The position numbers and the translations under genes were made by a program. From Streptococcus pseudopneumoniae (GTDB lineage Bacteria > Bacillota > Bacilli > Lactobacillales > Streptococcaceae), in contig NZ_JUPG01000012.1 of the NCBI RefSeq assembly GCF_001074825.1, positions 1 through 39,170 on the forward strand: DNA of 39,170 nucleotides, written 5' to 3'. The first letter of the stretch is position 1. Each line of letters begins with the position of its first letter. Shown here one piece after another: positions 17,526 to 24,562 of the stretch. The notes beneath the pieces were generated by a model. The model was not told where the DNA came from. It was given only the letters and a program-made list of their open reading frames with translations, and made no database searches.

Positions 17526-17552
17526 GCCTAATATTACTTAGTAACACTCACC
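17524..17552 (-). promoter_or_regulatory. RAT site (LacT RNA antiterminator target)
   Basis: On the minus strand the 29-nt stretch begins GGTGAGTGTTACT and ends ATTAGGCATG, resembling the BglG/SacT-type ribonucleic antiterminator. Its 3' end shares bases with the 5' arm of the terminator, so folding of one excludes the other. Confidence 0.75.
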
Positions 17553-17572
17553 TTGTATTAACTTGTGATTTA

Positions 17573-17601
17573 AGTATAGCACAAGTAAGTTGTTTTGTAA
17601 A
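17573..17601 (-). promoter_or_regulatory. lacTFEG promoter
   Basis: Minus strand: -35 TTTACA (17596-17601), 17-nt spacer, -10 TATACT (17573-17578). Confidence 0.85.
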
Positions 17602-17609
17602 CCCTTACA
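17596..17609 (-). promoter_or_regulatory. cre (CcpA) site over the lacT -35
   Basis: TGTAAGGGTTTACA on the minus strand matches the cre consensus with one change (GG for CG at the centre) and overlaps the -35, a position suited to glucose repression. Confidence 0.6.
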
Positions 17610-17664
17610 TGTAACTTTTTTTAAAATTTTTTTAGATTCATGTTCCTAATCTAGAAGGGCTTTC

Positions 17665-18645
17665 TTACACGCGTTCTTTCCATGAAGTCGCTGTTGTTTG
17701 AAGAACTTTGTTGAGTTCGTCAATGTTTTCAAATCCAGTTGTGCGAAGCCAGTCGCGAGCTGCTTCTTCACCATCTTTAATGTAAGCTTCAACTGATCCA
17801 GCCCATGTAGCACGGCCACAAAGAACTCCGTTAAAGTTTGCACCTGATTCATGAGCAAATACAAGAGTATCTTGGAAAAGTTTAGCTGATACACCAGCAC
17901 TCAAGTAGATATATGGCAAGTTAGTTGCTTCATCTTGAGCTTTGAAGAAGGCTGCTGCTTCTTCACGTGTGTAAACCACTTCACCCTCAGCGAATCCTTC
18001 AACATATTTAATGTTAACAGGAACTTCTACTTTCAAGACATCAATGTTAAAGCGTGGGTCTGAGAAGACTTTCATAGCACCGATAACTTTGTGTGGTTTT
18101 ACTTTAGCGTATTCTACAGAACCTGCGTCAGCAATTTTTTCATCGTAAGCAAGGATTTCAAGGAAGAATGGGATATCTTCAGCCACACACTCAGAACCGA
18201 TGCGTTCGATGTAAGCTTGTTTTTCTTGGTTGAGTTCGTCTGAGCTATCTACATCATAGTAAAGCAAGAATTTAACTGCATCTGCACCTTCTTCTTTAAT
18301 ACGTTTTGCAGACCAAACATCCAAGCAGTCTGGCAAGCGTTTTGTACTTGTTGTGTCATAACCTGTTTTTTCATAAGCAAGGAGAAGACCAGCTTTTTCA
18401 TCAAGAGCTTTAGTAGCTGGAAGTCCATACTCAGGATCAAGAAGCATAGATGAAGCGTATTTAGTCAATTCATCTGCTACCAAGACTTTTAGTTCTTCCA
18501 TTTGAGCTACAGTTGGTTCTTCTGTTTGGTGTTGAGCCATGAGGCGTTTCAAAGCACCACGTTGGTCAAATGCAAGAGCTGAGATGATACCATTTTCATC
18601 AGAAAGTTTTTCTAAGCGTGCACGTTTTTGTTCTGTTAAAGCCAT
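17665..18645 (-). CDS. lacD: Tagatose 1,6-diphosphate aldolase
   Basis: LacD (326 aa) cleaves tagatose-1,6-bisphosphate to dihydroxyacetone phosphate and glyceraldehyde-3-phosphate, the last step of the pathway. It is a class I (Schiff-base) aldolase: Lys205 in [10 protein letters not shown] is the expected Schiff-base residue, with Lys125 (AVKFLLYY) and Glu163 (FLEILAY) nearby in the barrel. It starts 1 nt after the lacC stop, as last gene of lacABCD. No convincing terminator follows before the lacT promoter, so some read-through into lacTFEG is likely. In S. pyogenes a LacD paralogue also acts as a regulator; nothing here indicates that. Confidence 0.96.
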   Translation of the reverse strand: MALTEQKRARLEKLSDENGIISALAFDQRGALKRLMAQHQTEEPTVAQMEELKVLVADELTKYASSMLLDPEYGLPATKALDEKAGLLLAYEKTGYDTTSTKRLPDCLDVWSAKRIKEEGADAVKFLLYYDVDSSDELNQEKQAYIERIGSECVAEDIPFFLEILAYDEKIADAGSVEYAKVKPHKVIGAMKVFSDPRFNIDVLKVEVPVNIKYVEGFAEGEVVYTREEAAAFFKAQDEATNLPYIYLSAGVSAKLFQDTLVFAHESGANFNGVLCGRATWAGSVEAYIKDGEEAARDWLRTTGFENIDELNKVLQTTATSWKERV

Positions 18646-18646
18646 T

Positions 18647-19576
18647 TTATACCTCTTTTACTATTAATTGATCATATAGAGCTTGATAGTTGGCCATGTT
18701 GACATGACCAGTCATTTTTTCTTGAGCATTGAGCATACCAAGGACATTTGCCTTGATGAGTAATTCTGCATCCGATTCTTTATGAAGAAGTCCTGAAGAA
18801 ATGCCTGCCACAGTAGAATCTCCAGATCCGACAGGGTTGACTACCTGAATTCTAGGAATATCTACCTTGTAGAAAGTGTCACCATGTTTGGCAAAAGCAC
18901 CGTTGGCACCAAGTGAAACGATAATCCATTCAATACCTGCAAACAAAGGTTCTTGAAGTACTTCTTTTAATTCATCCAAATCCTCAGAAACTTCTCTTCC
19001 TAGAAGCTGAGACAATTCCTCATTATTTGGTTTGATTACTGTTGGTTTATGTGATGATTCAAGAACCGCCTGAAGTGCTGCACCAGAGCAGTCCAAAACA
19101 ACAGGCTTGCCAGCTTGATTAGCAAGTTCTACCAAGCTAGCATAGTAATCAACTGGAAGACCAGCTGGCAGACTACCTGAGATAGCTACTACTTCAACTG
19201 ACTCTAGGAGATTTTTGAAATGTTCCAAAAAGTCTTGACCTTCCTGTTCCAATACTTCAGGACCTTTTTCAAGAACCTCTGTTTGGTTGTCTCCGTGAAG
19301 AATAGCGATACAGTTACGAGTTTCTCCCTGAATAGAAAAGAAATCTTTCTTAACATTATCATCAATATTTTCAACTAAAAACTCACCAAGTTTGCCACCC
19401 ACTAAACCAGTAGCAAGCACAGAGTCTCCAAATTCTGAAAGTACTCTAGTAACGTTTAGTCCTTTACCACCAGCAGTTTTGGTTACATCCACCACACGAT
19501 TGACAGTATCAATCTTCAACTCATCCAAAGGATAGGAAATATCAATGGATGGGTTCATTGTGACTGTTAAAATCAT
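18647..19576 (-). CDS. lacC: Tagatose-6-phosphate kinase
   Basis: LacC (309 aa) phosphorylates tagatose-6-phosphate to the 1,6-bisphosphate. It belongs to the PfkB/ribokinase family: the sugar-binding signature [12 protein letters not shown] is at 35-46, and the ATP/anion-hole motif [12 protein letters not shown] carries catalytic Asp253. The related 1-phosphofructokinase has the same layout, but the position in lacABCD fixes the substrate. It lies 10 nt after lacB and 1 nt before lacD. Confidence 0.95.
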   Translation of the reverse strand: MILTVTMNPSIDISYPLDELKIDTVNRVVDVTKTAGGKGLNVTRVLSEFGDSVLATGLVGGKLGEFLVENIDDNVKKDFFSIQGETRNCIAILHGDNQTEVLEKGPEVLEQEGQDFLEHFKNLLESVEVVAISGSLPAGLPVDYYASLVELANQAGKPVVLDCSGAALQAVLESSHKPTVIKPNNEELSQLLGREVSEDLDELKEVLQEPLFAGIEWIIVSLGANGAFAKHGDTFYKVDIPRIQVVNPVGSGDSTVAGISSGLLHKESDAELLIKANVLGMLNAQEKMTGHVNMANYQALYDQLIVKEV

Positions 19577-19586
19577 AGGTCACCTC

Positions 19587-20102
19587 TTAGTCGTGGTATT
19601 CTCCGCGATCCCATTTTTCAAGGAATTCAGTGAAGAAGTTTGCGTCTGTTTGTTGAGCATTGTGACTTTCAAGGTGTTCAATTTTCGCAATCAATTTCTT
19701 GTTTTCTTCAGATGGTTTGTATTCAGCATGGATGAAAGCTTCGATGATATCACACATAAGCAATTCACCAGTAATCTTACCACCAAAACCGATAACGTTA
19801 GCGTTCAATTGTTCTTTAGCATAAAGGGCTGTTGTCATATCACGAACCAAGGCAGAACGGACACCAGGAACTTTATTTACAGCGTTGTTGATACCAACAC
19901 CAGTACCACAGATACATACCCCAAGATCAGCTTGACCACTAGTTACAGCTTCCCCTACTTTTTTACCAAAGATTGGGTAGTGAGTACGTGTATGGTCATA
20001 TGTACCAAAGTCAATAACTTCATATCCTTTTGATTTCAAAAATTCTGAAACCGCCATTTTTTCATCTGTTACGATGTGGTCACATCCAATTGCAATTCTC
20101 AT
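19587..20102 (-). CDS. lacB: Galactose-6-phosphate isomerase subunit LacB
   Basis: LacB (171 aa) forms the heteromeric isomerase with LacA that turns galactose-6-phosphate into tagatose-6-phosphate. It is an RpiB/LacAB-fold protein with the N-terminal AIGCDH motif and the [16 protein letters not shown] loop, where Cys65 corresponds to the catalytic cysteine of RpiB enzymes. A strong ribosome binding site (GGAGGG) precedes ATG 20102. A 148-bp gap containing a BOX-like repeat separates it from lacA, an unusual break in an otherwise tight operon. A TATAAT-like box at about 20123-20128 could give it a minor promoter of its own. Confidence 0.96.
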   Translation of the reverse strand: MRIAIGCDHIVTDEKMAVSEFLKSKGYEVIDFGTYDHTRTHYPIFGKKVGEAVTSGQADLGVCICGTGVGINNAVNKVPGVRSALVRDMTTALYAKEQLNANVIGFGGKITGELLMCDIIEAFIHAEYKPSEENKKLIAKIEHLESHNAQQTDANFFTEFLEKWDRGEYHD

Positions 20103-20149
20103 TAGTTATTCCCTCCGATTAATTATATAAATCTAATATCATTTATCCC

Positions 20150-20253
20150 TACTCAAGAAAAATCAAGATTAGCTCAGGAAGCGAGCTGCAAGCATAACTG
20201 AGGTTAGCTAAAGTGAGCTGACAACAGATTATCTTGATTTTTGAAGAGTATTA
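20150..20253. repeat. BOX-like element between lacA and lacB
   Basis: The left end is TACTCAAGAAAAATCAAGAT. The right end, reverse-complemented, is TACTCTTCAAAAATCAAGAT: 20-bp terminal inverted repeats differing at three adjacent bases, the same TACTC-nnn pattern as the element at 201-300. The interior differs from standard BOX but is rich in GAGCT/AGCTC words able to pair. The right terminus GAGTATTA contributes TTA at 20251-20253, which is the lacA stop codon on the minus strand. Confidence 0.75.
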
Positions 20254-20676
20254 GCACATTTTGTTCAACATATCGACACGAATTTGGTGACGTCCACCAT
20301 CGTATTTACCGTTAACAAATCCTTTAGCGATGTTTTTAGCCAATTCATCACCAACAAGTTGTGCACCCATAGTGATCATACGTGAGTTGTTGTGGCCACG
20401 AGTCATATAAGCTGAACGTTCGTCAGATACTTCTGCAGCAACCATTCCTTTGATCTTAGTTGCGACCATAAATGGACCAGCTCCATAAGCATCAATCACA
20501 ATACCAAGGTTTTGTTCTTCTTTGTTTACTTCTGCAGCAACAGCAAGAGTCACATCAACAAAGTCTTGACCTTCAGCAGTAACATCCACAACGTGGAAGT
20601 TTTCTTTTTCCAAGAAGTCTTTCACAACTTCTTTCAATCTCAAACCTGCAGCATCTGCACCGATAACAATAGACAT
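20251..20676 (-). CDS. lacA: Galactose-6-phosphate isomerase subunit LacA
   Basis: LacA (141 aa) is the partner of LacB in galactose-6-phosphate isomerase and the first gene of lacABCD. It has the RpiB-like [12 protein letters not shown] start and the [16 protein letters not shown] loop, where the catalytic Cys of LacB is absent, as usual for LacA. The [14 protein letters not shown] segment supplies phosphate-binding residues. The C-terminus ends MLNKMC, with its stop codon formed by the end of a BOX-like repeat, so the original stop may have been displaced. AGGAG precedes the ATG. The promoter lies about 220 nt upstream behind two LacR-type operators and a long leader. Confidence 0.95.
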   Translation of the reverse strand: MSIVIGADAAGLRLKEVVKDFLEKENFHVVDVTAEGQDFVDVTLAVAAEVNKEEQNLGIVIDAYGAGPFMVATKIKGMVAAEVSDERSAYMTRGHNNSRMITMGAQLVGDELAKNIAKGFVNGKYDGGRHQIRVDMLNKMC

Positions 20677-20896
20677 ATTGTATACTCCTTTTTATTTTTC
20701 TAGGCCAGTAAAGACTTTTATGGTTAGCAGTTTACCTACAAAAGCTTTCTAGCAGTTTATTGACAAATTGGATTGAATGAGATGAATGTCACCTTATTCA
20801 AGTTTAGGAAAGCAGTTTCCTAGAAATAATCCTTCTCCACGAAAGAGAATATAACAATTGATTATTTGTTTGTTACAAACATCATTTGTTGCTTAC
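20677..20896 (-). other. Long 5' leader of lacABCD
   Basis: About 220 nt separate the predicted lacA start point from the ATG. The leader contains three copies of AGCAGTTT (plus-strand sense; TAGCAGTTTA at 20725-20734 and 20750-20759, AGCAGTTT at 20811-20818). The third lies in a perfect 7-bp hairpin, TAGGAAA/TTTCCTA (20805-20822). I see no reading frame and no terminator or RAT motif in it. Confidence 0.6.
20864..20882. promoter_or_regulatory. LacR-type operator, distal copy
   Basis: ATTTGTTTGTTACAAACAT, a partial dyad, is repeated 20 bp away with only two changes. It lies about 14-32 nt into the transcript. The assignment to LacR is inferred from the lacABCD context. Confidence 0.6.
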
Positions 20897-20902
20897 AAAC
20901 AT
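20884..20902. promoter_or_regulatory. LacR-type operator, promoter-proximal copy
   Basis: ATTTGTTGCTTACAAACAT covers the expected start point immediately downstream of the -10. Together with the copy at 20864 it gives two same-face sites two helical turns apart. Confidence 0.62.
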
Positions 20903-20931
20903 AATATACTCCTATTTCCTGAAAAAGTCAA
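20903..20931 (-). promoter_or_regulatory. lacABCD promoter
   Basis: Minus strand: -35 TTGACT (20926-20931), 17-nt spacer, -10 TATATT (20903-20908). It starts only 30 nt past the stop codon of the upstream mutarotase gene. Confidence 0.82.
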
Positions 20932-20960
20932 CAGTTAATGTTTGTTTTTGTGTTTTTTAA

Positions 20961-21857
20961 CTAAAAAATTTCGATATCAAAACCAATTTGATCCACTTGA
21001 CCAGGTTCTAGGAAACGAACATTCTTCTTATCTTCTAGACGATCTCCTTCTTCAAGAGATGTTGACAAGCCAGACCATGGTTCAAAAGCAATAAAAGGAC
21101 CTTTATTCAAGGTTGACCAGATGATGAGGTTTGGAAACTCTGCAAAGTGCACTTTTAATCCCTTATCATGTTTACGAGAGCGAAGGGCAATTGTTCTAGA
21201 TTTCAATTCATCTAAGGTAACTGCGTCTGTACTGAAAAGATCATAGCTGAGGTCTAATTCTTTTTGACCCTCTAGCCATGGACTTCTATCTTGAAAATCA
21301 AGCATCCCCGTTTCTGGGAAAGGACGTGGAACAGAGCAAGTCTCTTCTTTCTCAAACTCTAGATAATAATCTTCATAGACTTCATCGTCAAGCAGAGGAC
21401 AATTAAATCCTGGATGGCCACCAATAAAGTAAGGCATGACCTTGCTAGTTTCTTTATTAAAAATCTTGTATTGAGTCCGTACTGTTTTACCAGTAAGACT
21501 ATAAGTGATTTCTAGGCGAAAATGATAAGGATAGTTTTGATAGCTATTCTCATCGTCTTCAATTGCAAAAGTTACACTCTTGTCTGTCTGTTCAACTAAT
21601 TCAAATTCTTTCTTACGAACCAAACCATGACGAGGAATGTTTCCTTTGCTTTCTTGCCCCTTCTCATCTATATAGAGGGCTGTATCCTCTCTCAAAGAAC
21701 CACAAATGGGGAAGAGAACAGGAGCTTGTCCACTCCAATAAGTAGCATCCCCTTGCCACAAATACTCCAGTCCCTCAGCATCTTTTATAGAAGAAAGAGC
21801 CCCACCAAAACTGTTAAATTGAACTCTTAATTGTTCTGATTTTAATTCAATTACCAT
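20961..21857 (-). CDS. Aldose 1-epimerase family protein, LacX/GalM-like
   Basis: A 298-residue cytosolic protein of the galactose mutarotase fold, closest in length and location to LacX of lactococcal lac operons. Family segments include NSFGGALSSIKD near the N-terminus, LFPICGSLR, IPRHGLVRKKEF (His of the mutarotase site), IGGHPGFNCPL and a C-terminal AFEPWSGL. Its substrate is unproven; anomer interconversion of galactose or a phosphorylated sugar would fit. It lies between the gat-type PTS and lacA on the same strand. A terminator stands only 28 nt before its ATG and leaves little room for a promoter, so expression may rely on read-through. Confidence 0.82.
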   Translation of the reverse strand: MVIELKSEQLRVQFNSFGGALSSIKDAEGLEYLWQGDATYWSGQAPVLFPICGSLREDTALYIDEKGQESKGNIPRHGLVRKKEFELVEQTDKSVTFAIEDDENSYQNYPYHFRLEITYSLTGKTVRTQYKIFNKETSKVMPYFIGGHPGFNCPLLDDEVYEDYYLEFEKEETCSVPRPFPETGMLDFQDRSPWLEGQKELDLSYDLFSTDAVTLDELKSRTIALRSRKHDKGLKVHFAEFPNLIIWSTLNKGPFIAFEPWSGLSTSLEEGDRLEDKKNVRFLEPGQVDQIGFDIEIF

Positions 21858-21885
21858 TATTTTCTCCGATTTCTTGATAGTTTAT

Positions 21886-21926
21886 AAAAAACTAGGCTGT
21901 CACTCCTAAAAGGTATGACAACCTAG
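21886..21926 (-). terminator. Terminator between the gat-type PTS and the mutarotase gene
   Basis: Minus strand: CTAGGTTGTCA and TGACAGCCTAG pair over 11 bp (one G-U), followed by TTTTTTAT. The T run ends 28 nt before the downstream ATG. Confidence 0.85.
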
Positions 21927-21956
21927 CTTTAACAATTTACATTTTATAGGAGCGCA

Positions 21957-23432
21957 TTATTTTGCTTTTGCTGCGTACTCTTCGTTACGTTTGATCATTT
22001 GTTTTCTGTACCAAGCAAAGATACCGATATAGAATACAAGGAAGACTACAGCACCAAGGATTGCTTTGATATCACCTGTTGTAGTGTTACCAATTGTCCA
22101 ACCAAGAAGTTTTTCGATTGGTCCTTCAAGAGTTGAGTGAGTAATCAATTGAGTTTGGCTCACACCTTCTGGGAAGGCACCTACACCTTTAGCAAGTTCT
22201 GTTGCAAATGGTGCGATAAGTGTACCTGAAAGAAGGAAGAGTGGCAACAATAGAGTTCCGAAGATAATCATACGGAGCAATTTACCACGAGTTACAACCA
22301 AGAGAGCTGGAGTAACACCCATAGCGATGATACCTGCAAGTGGCAAGATACCATTTCCTACTTTTGAAAGAAGTACAGCTTCAATCAACATGATTGGTGC
22401 AAGTACGTTGGCACAAGCCCAGATTTCAGCACGACCAGCGATGAATGGCCAGTCAAGACCGATATTAAACTTACGTCCTTCCAAACGTTTAGTAGCAACG
22501 TTTGTAATACCTTGTGAAAGTGGTTCTACGGCCGCGATGAACCATGAACCGATTAGTGAGAAGAGTTCCAAAGCTACACCGGCTGTCAAACCAAGAGACA
22601 ACCAACCTTTGATAACTTCTTGCCAGTTTGCAGCATCTTTAAGTCCTTCAACTGGATGTGGAGTACCCATCAAACCAATAACGATACCTAGGATGAAACC
22701 GATGAAGAATTTAGATCCCCAGAAACCGATTTTCTTGTTCAATTTAGCAGCATCAAAGTCATATTTATCAAGACCTGGGAAGAATTTTTCAAAAATCTTA
22801 TCCAAAACCATGATAACTGGGTTCATCATGTAGTTCATGTGAGTTGAAGTCATTGGTGATGAACTTGGTGCGTTAAGAAGGTCGTCGAATGTAGGTTTCA
22901 TCAAGTCAGAGTTGATAATTTTAAGAACCCCAACAAGAACAACTGCTGCAGTCGCAATGAAGAGTGAAACTCCTTGACTAACGCCATTGTTGTCTGCATA
23001 CCATTTAATCAAAAGACCTGTGATAGACAAGTGCCAGATATCAAAGATATCAACATCAAGTGTATCAGTTTTCTTCATAGCAAGCATCACTACGTTGACA
23101 ATCAACATGATGAGCAAGAAGTAAAGTGTCCAAGCAGATCCCCAAGTGATTGTGGCAAGTGGCGCCCAACCAACGTCGGTGATGTTCAATTGAATACCAG
23201 TGTTTTCAACGAATTTTGCAAGTGATGCTGAGAAAGCACCGTTCAACATTCCGATGATAGCCCCGATACCAGTAAGAGCGATGGCAAGTTTGATACCACC
23301 TTCAAGCGCTTTGGAGAATTTCACTCCAAAAAGTAGAGCCAATACTGTCAAAATGATCAGCATGATGATTGGTCCACCCATGTCCAAGATGGGTTTGAAC
23401 AGCTTATTAGCTAGTTCGATAATGACATCCAT
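21957..23432 (-). CDS. PTS enzyme IIC, galactitol (Gat) family
   Basis: A 491-residue polytopic membrane protein of the Gat-type EIIC family (MGGPIIMLIILTVLALLFGVKFSKALEG is cut here to its key words: GGPIIM and GVKFSKALEG). It carries 9-12 hydrophobic segments and the loop MNPVIMVLDKIFEKFFPGLDKYDFD. It imports and phosphorylates a hexose or hexitol with the EIIB and EIIA encoded upstream. No galactitol-phosphate dehydrogenase is nearby. The adjoining lacABCD genes make galactose a plausible substrate, as for the Gat-like galactose PTS of S. gordonii. GGGAGG precedes the ATG. Confidence 0.85.
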   Translation of the reverse strand: MDVIIELANKLFKPILDMGGPIIMLIILTVLALLFGVKFSKALEGGIKLAIALTGIGAIIGMLNGAFSASLAKFVENTGIQLNITDVGWAPLATITWGSAWTLYFLLIMLIVNVVMLAMKKTDTLDVDIFDIWHLSITGLLIKWYADNNGVSQGVSLFIATAAVVLVGVLKIINSDLMKPTFDDLLNAPSSSPMTSTHMNYMMNPVIMVLDKIFEKFFPGLDKYDFDAAKLNKKIGFWGSKFFIGFILGIVIGLMGTPHPVEGLKDAANWQEVIKGWLSLGLTAGVALELFSLIGSWFIAAVEPLSQGITNVATKRLEGRKFNIGLDWPFIAGRAEIWACANVLAPIMLIEAVLLSKVGNGILPLAGIIAMGVTPALLVVTRGKLLRMIIFGTLLLPLFLLSGTLIAPFATELAKGVGAFPEGVSQTQLITHSTLEGPIEKLLGWTIGNTTTGDIKAILGAVVFLVFYIGIFAWYRKQMIKRNEEYAAKAK

Positions 23433-23479
23433 AATAGTTCCTCCCTTTTTATGTTATATGAATGTTAACAAATTATTAA

Positions 23480-23785
23480 TTAGCTTAACCCGTGTTCTTT
23501 AATGGCTGCTTCAATATTGTCAAATACTGGAGCACTCATAGCTGGAATACGGAATAAGATTGGTCCAGCTTCAATAACTGGAATACCTGGATCAAAACCA
23601 AGATCTGTAGCAGCAATTGGTGTGAAGATGTCATAACCTTTGATAAGGTCTTCATTAACGTCTTTGACCATGACTGCATCACAGTGAACATCAAAACCGC
23701 GGTTTGAAAGTTCTTCTTCAAGAGCACTTTTAATTTGATGGCTTGAGTTAACACCTGCACCGCAGGCAGCAAGAATTTTAATCAT
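23480..23785 (-). CDS. PTS enzyme IIB, galactitol (Gat) family
   Basis: A 101-residue EIIB with the phospho-acceptor Cys8 in ILAACGAGVNSSHQIK, typical of Gat/Lac-type IIB domains. It takes phosphate from the EIIA and hands it to the sugar in EIIC. I start at ATG 23785, which has GGAGGAAA just upstream. A longer in-frame ATG at 23821 lacks a ribosome binding site and adds twelve unrelated residues. It lies 38 nt after the EIIA gene and 47 nt before EIIC. Confidence 0.88.
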   Translation of the reverse strand: MIKILAACGAGVNSSHQIKSALEEELSNRGFDVHCDAVMVKDVNEDLIKGYDIFTPIAATDLGFDPGIPVIEAGPILFRIPAMSAPVFDNIEAAIKEHGLS

Positions 23786-23823
23786 ATGGATTTCCTCCGA
23801 TTTAATATTTTTTATTGACAAGA

Positions 23824-24300
23824 TTAAGCTGTTGCTTCAGCTATATAAGCATAGAGAGCTTCTGGTTCTGAAATTTTTGATAGGTCTTCAAGATGACCAT
23901 TTCCAGTAAAGAAGTCCATCAACTGAGCAAGAATGTTAGTTTGACTTGAGCTTGAGTTATTAATAATAAAGAAGAGCAAGGATACTTCTACTTCCTTATC
24001 TGGCGCAATCATATTGTGGAAAGTCACTGGTTTTTCTAATCGAACGACCACAACTTTTTCAGCTAGATTATGAACAATATCTGTATGAGGAATAGCCACA
24101 TTCGGCAAATCCTTACCCAAAAATTCCATATCTAAACCAGTTGGAAATGACTTTTCACGCGTGATCAAGGCTTCACGATAGGTTGGAGTTACGATTTCTC
24201 GTTCTTCCAATAAAGTTGCAACCTGATCAAAGAGTTGTTCTTGATTATCCGCTTCTAAGCAAAACACAAGGTTTTTGTCAAAGAAATGATCTAATCCCAT
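23824..24300 (-). CDS. PTS enzyme IIA, fructose/galactitol type
   Basis: A 158-residue EIIA of the Fru/Mtl/Gat fold. The phospho-His is His72 in LPNVAIPHTDI, the usual motif. It receives phosphate from HPr. It is the first gene of the three-gene PTS operon. I start at ATG 24300 with AGAAGGGA upstream. The ATG at 24321 would lie only about 9 nt from the predicted transcription start without a ribosome binding site. Confidence 0.88.
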   Translation of the reverse strand: MGLDHFFDKNLVFCLEADNQEQLFDQVATLLEEREIVTPTYREALITREKSFPTGLDMEFLGKDLPNVAIPHTDIVHNLAEKVVVVRLEKPVTFHNMIAPDKEVEVSLLFFIINNSSSSQTNILAQLMDFFTGNGHLEDLSKISEPEALYAYIAEATA

Positions 24301-24336
24301 AAGGTTTTCCCTTCTTTCCATTAACTTTATGCTATA

Positions 24337-24365
24337 AGTATAACACTATATGAAACCGTTGTCAA
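24337..24365 (-). promoter_or_regulatory. Promoter of the gat-type PTS operon
   Basis: Minus strand: consensus -35 TTGACA (24360-24365), 17-nt spacer, -10 TATACT (24337-24342). Confidence 0.88.
24351..24364 (-). promoter_or_regulatory. cre (CcpA) site in the gat-type promoter
   Basis: TGACAACGGTTTCA on the minus strand matches the cre consensus at 13 of 14 positions and overlaps the -35 and spacer, where CcpA would block RNA polymerase. Confidence 0.65.
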
Positions 24366-24417
24366 TATTTTTCTGTTCTTTTTTTGTCTCTTTTTTTATA
24401 TTTTTGTTGTTTTTATA

Positions 24418-24438
24418 GTTTGTTATGTAAAAACAAAC
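24418..24438. promoter_or_regulatory. Inverted repeat upstream of the gat-type promoter
   Basis: GTTTGTT-N7-AACAAAC, 53 bp upstream of the -35. The half-sites resemble those of the lacA operators (TTTGTT and ACAAAC), so a distant LacR site is possible. Another ACAAACAT-like half-site follows at about 24444-24451. Confidence 0.4.
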
Positions 24439-24480
24439 AATTAAACAAACATCCAAAATATTTCTTATGTTCCAGAATCG

Positions 24481-24508
24481 AAAAAAGCAGACCATTTTAG
24501 TCTGCTTT
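24481..24508 (-). terminator. lepA terminator
   Basis: Minus strand: AAAGCAGAC and GTCTGCTTT form a 9-bp stem around a 7-nt loop, with the T run continuing past the stem. Confidence 0.88.
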
Positions 24509-24562
24509 ACTATTGATTCTTATATAAATTTCCTGTAAACAAGGAAAAGCAATTATGACAAC

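Noticed and set aside
17633..17653. Stem TAGATT/AATCTA after lacD as a terminator
   Set aside because: The stem is only 6 bp and is followed on the lacD strand by A residues, with no U tract.
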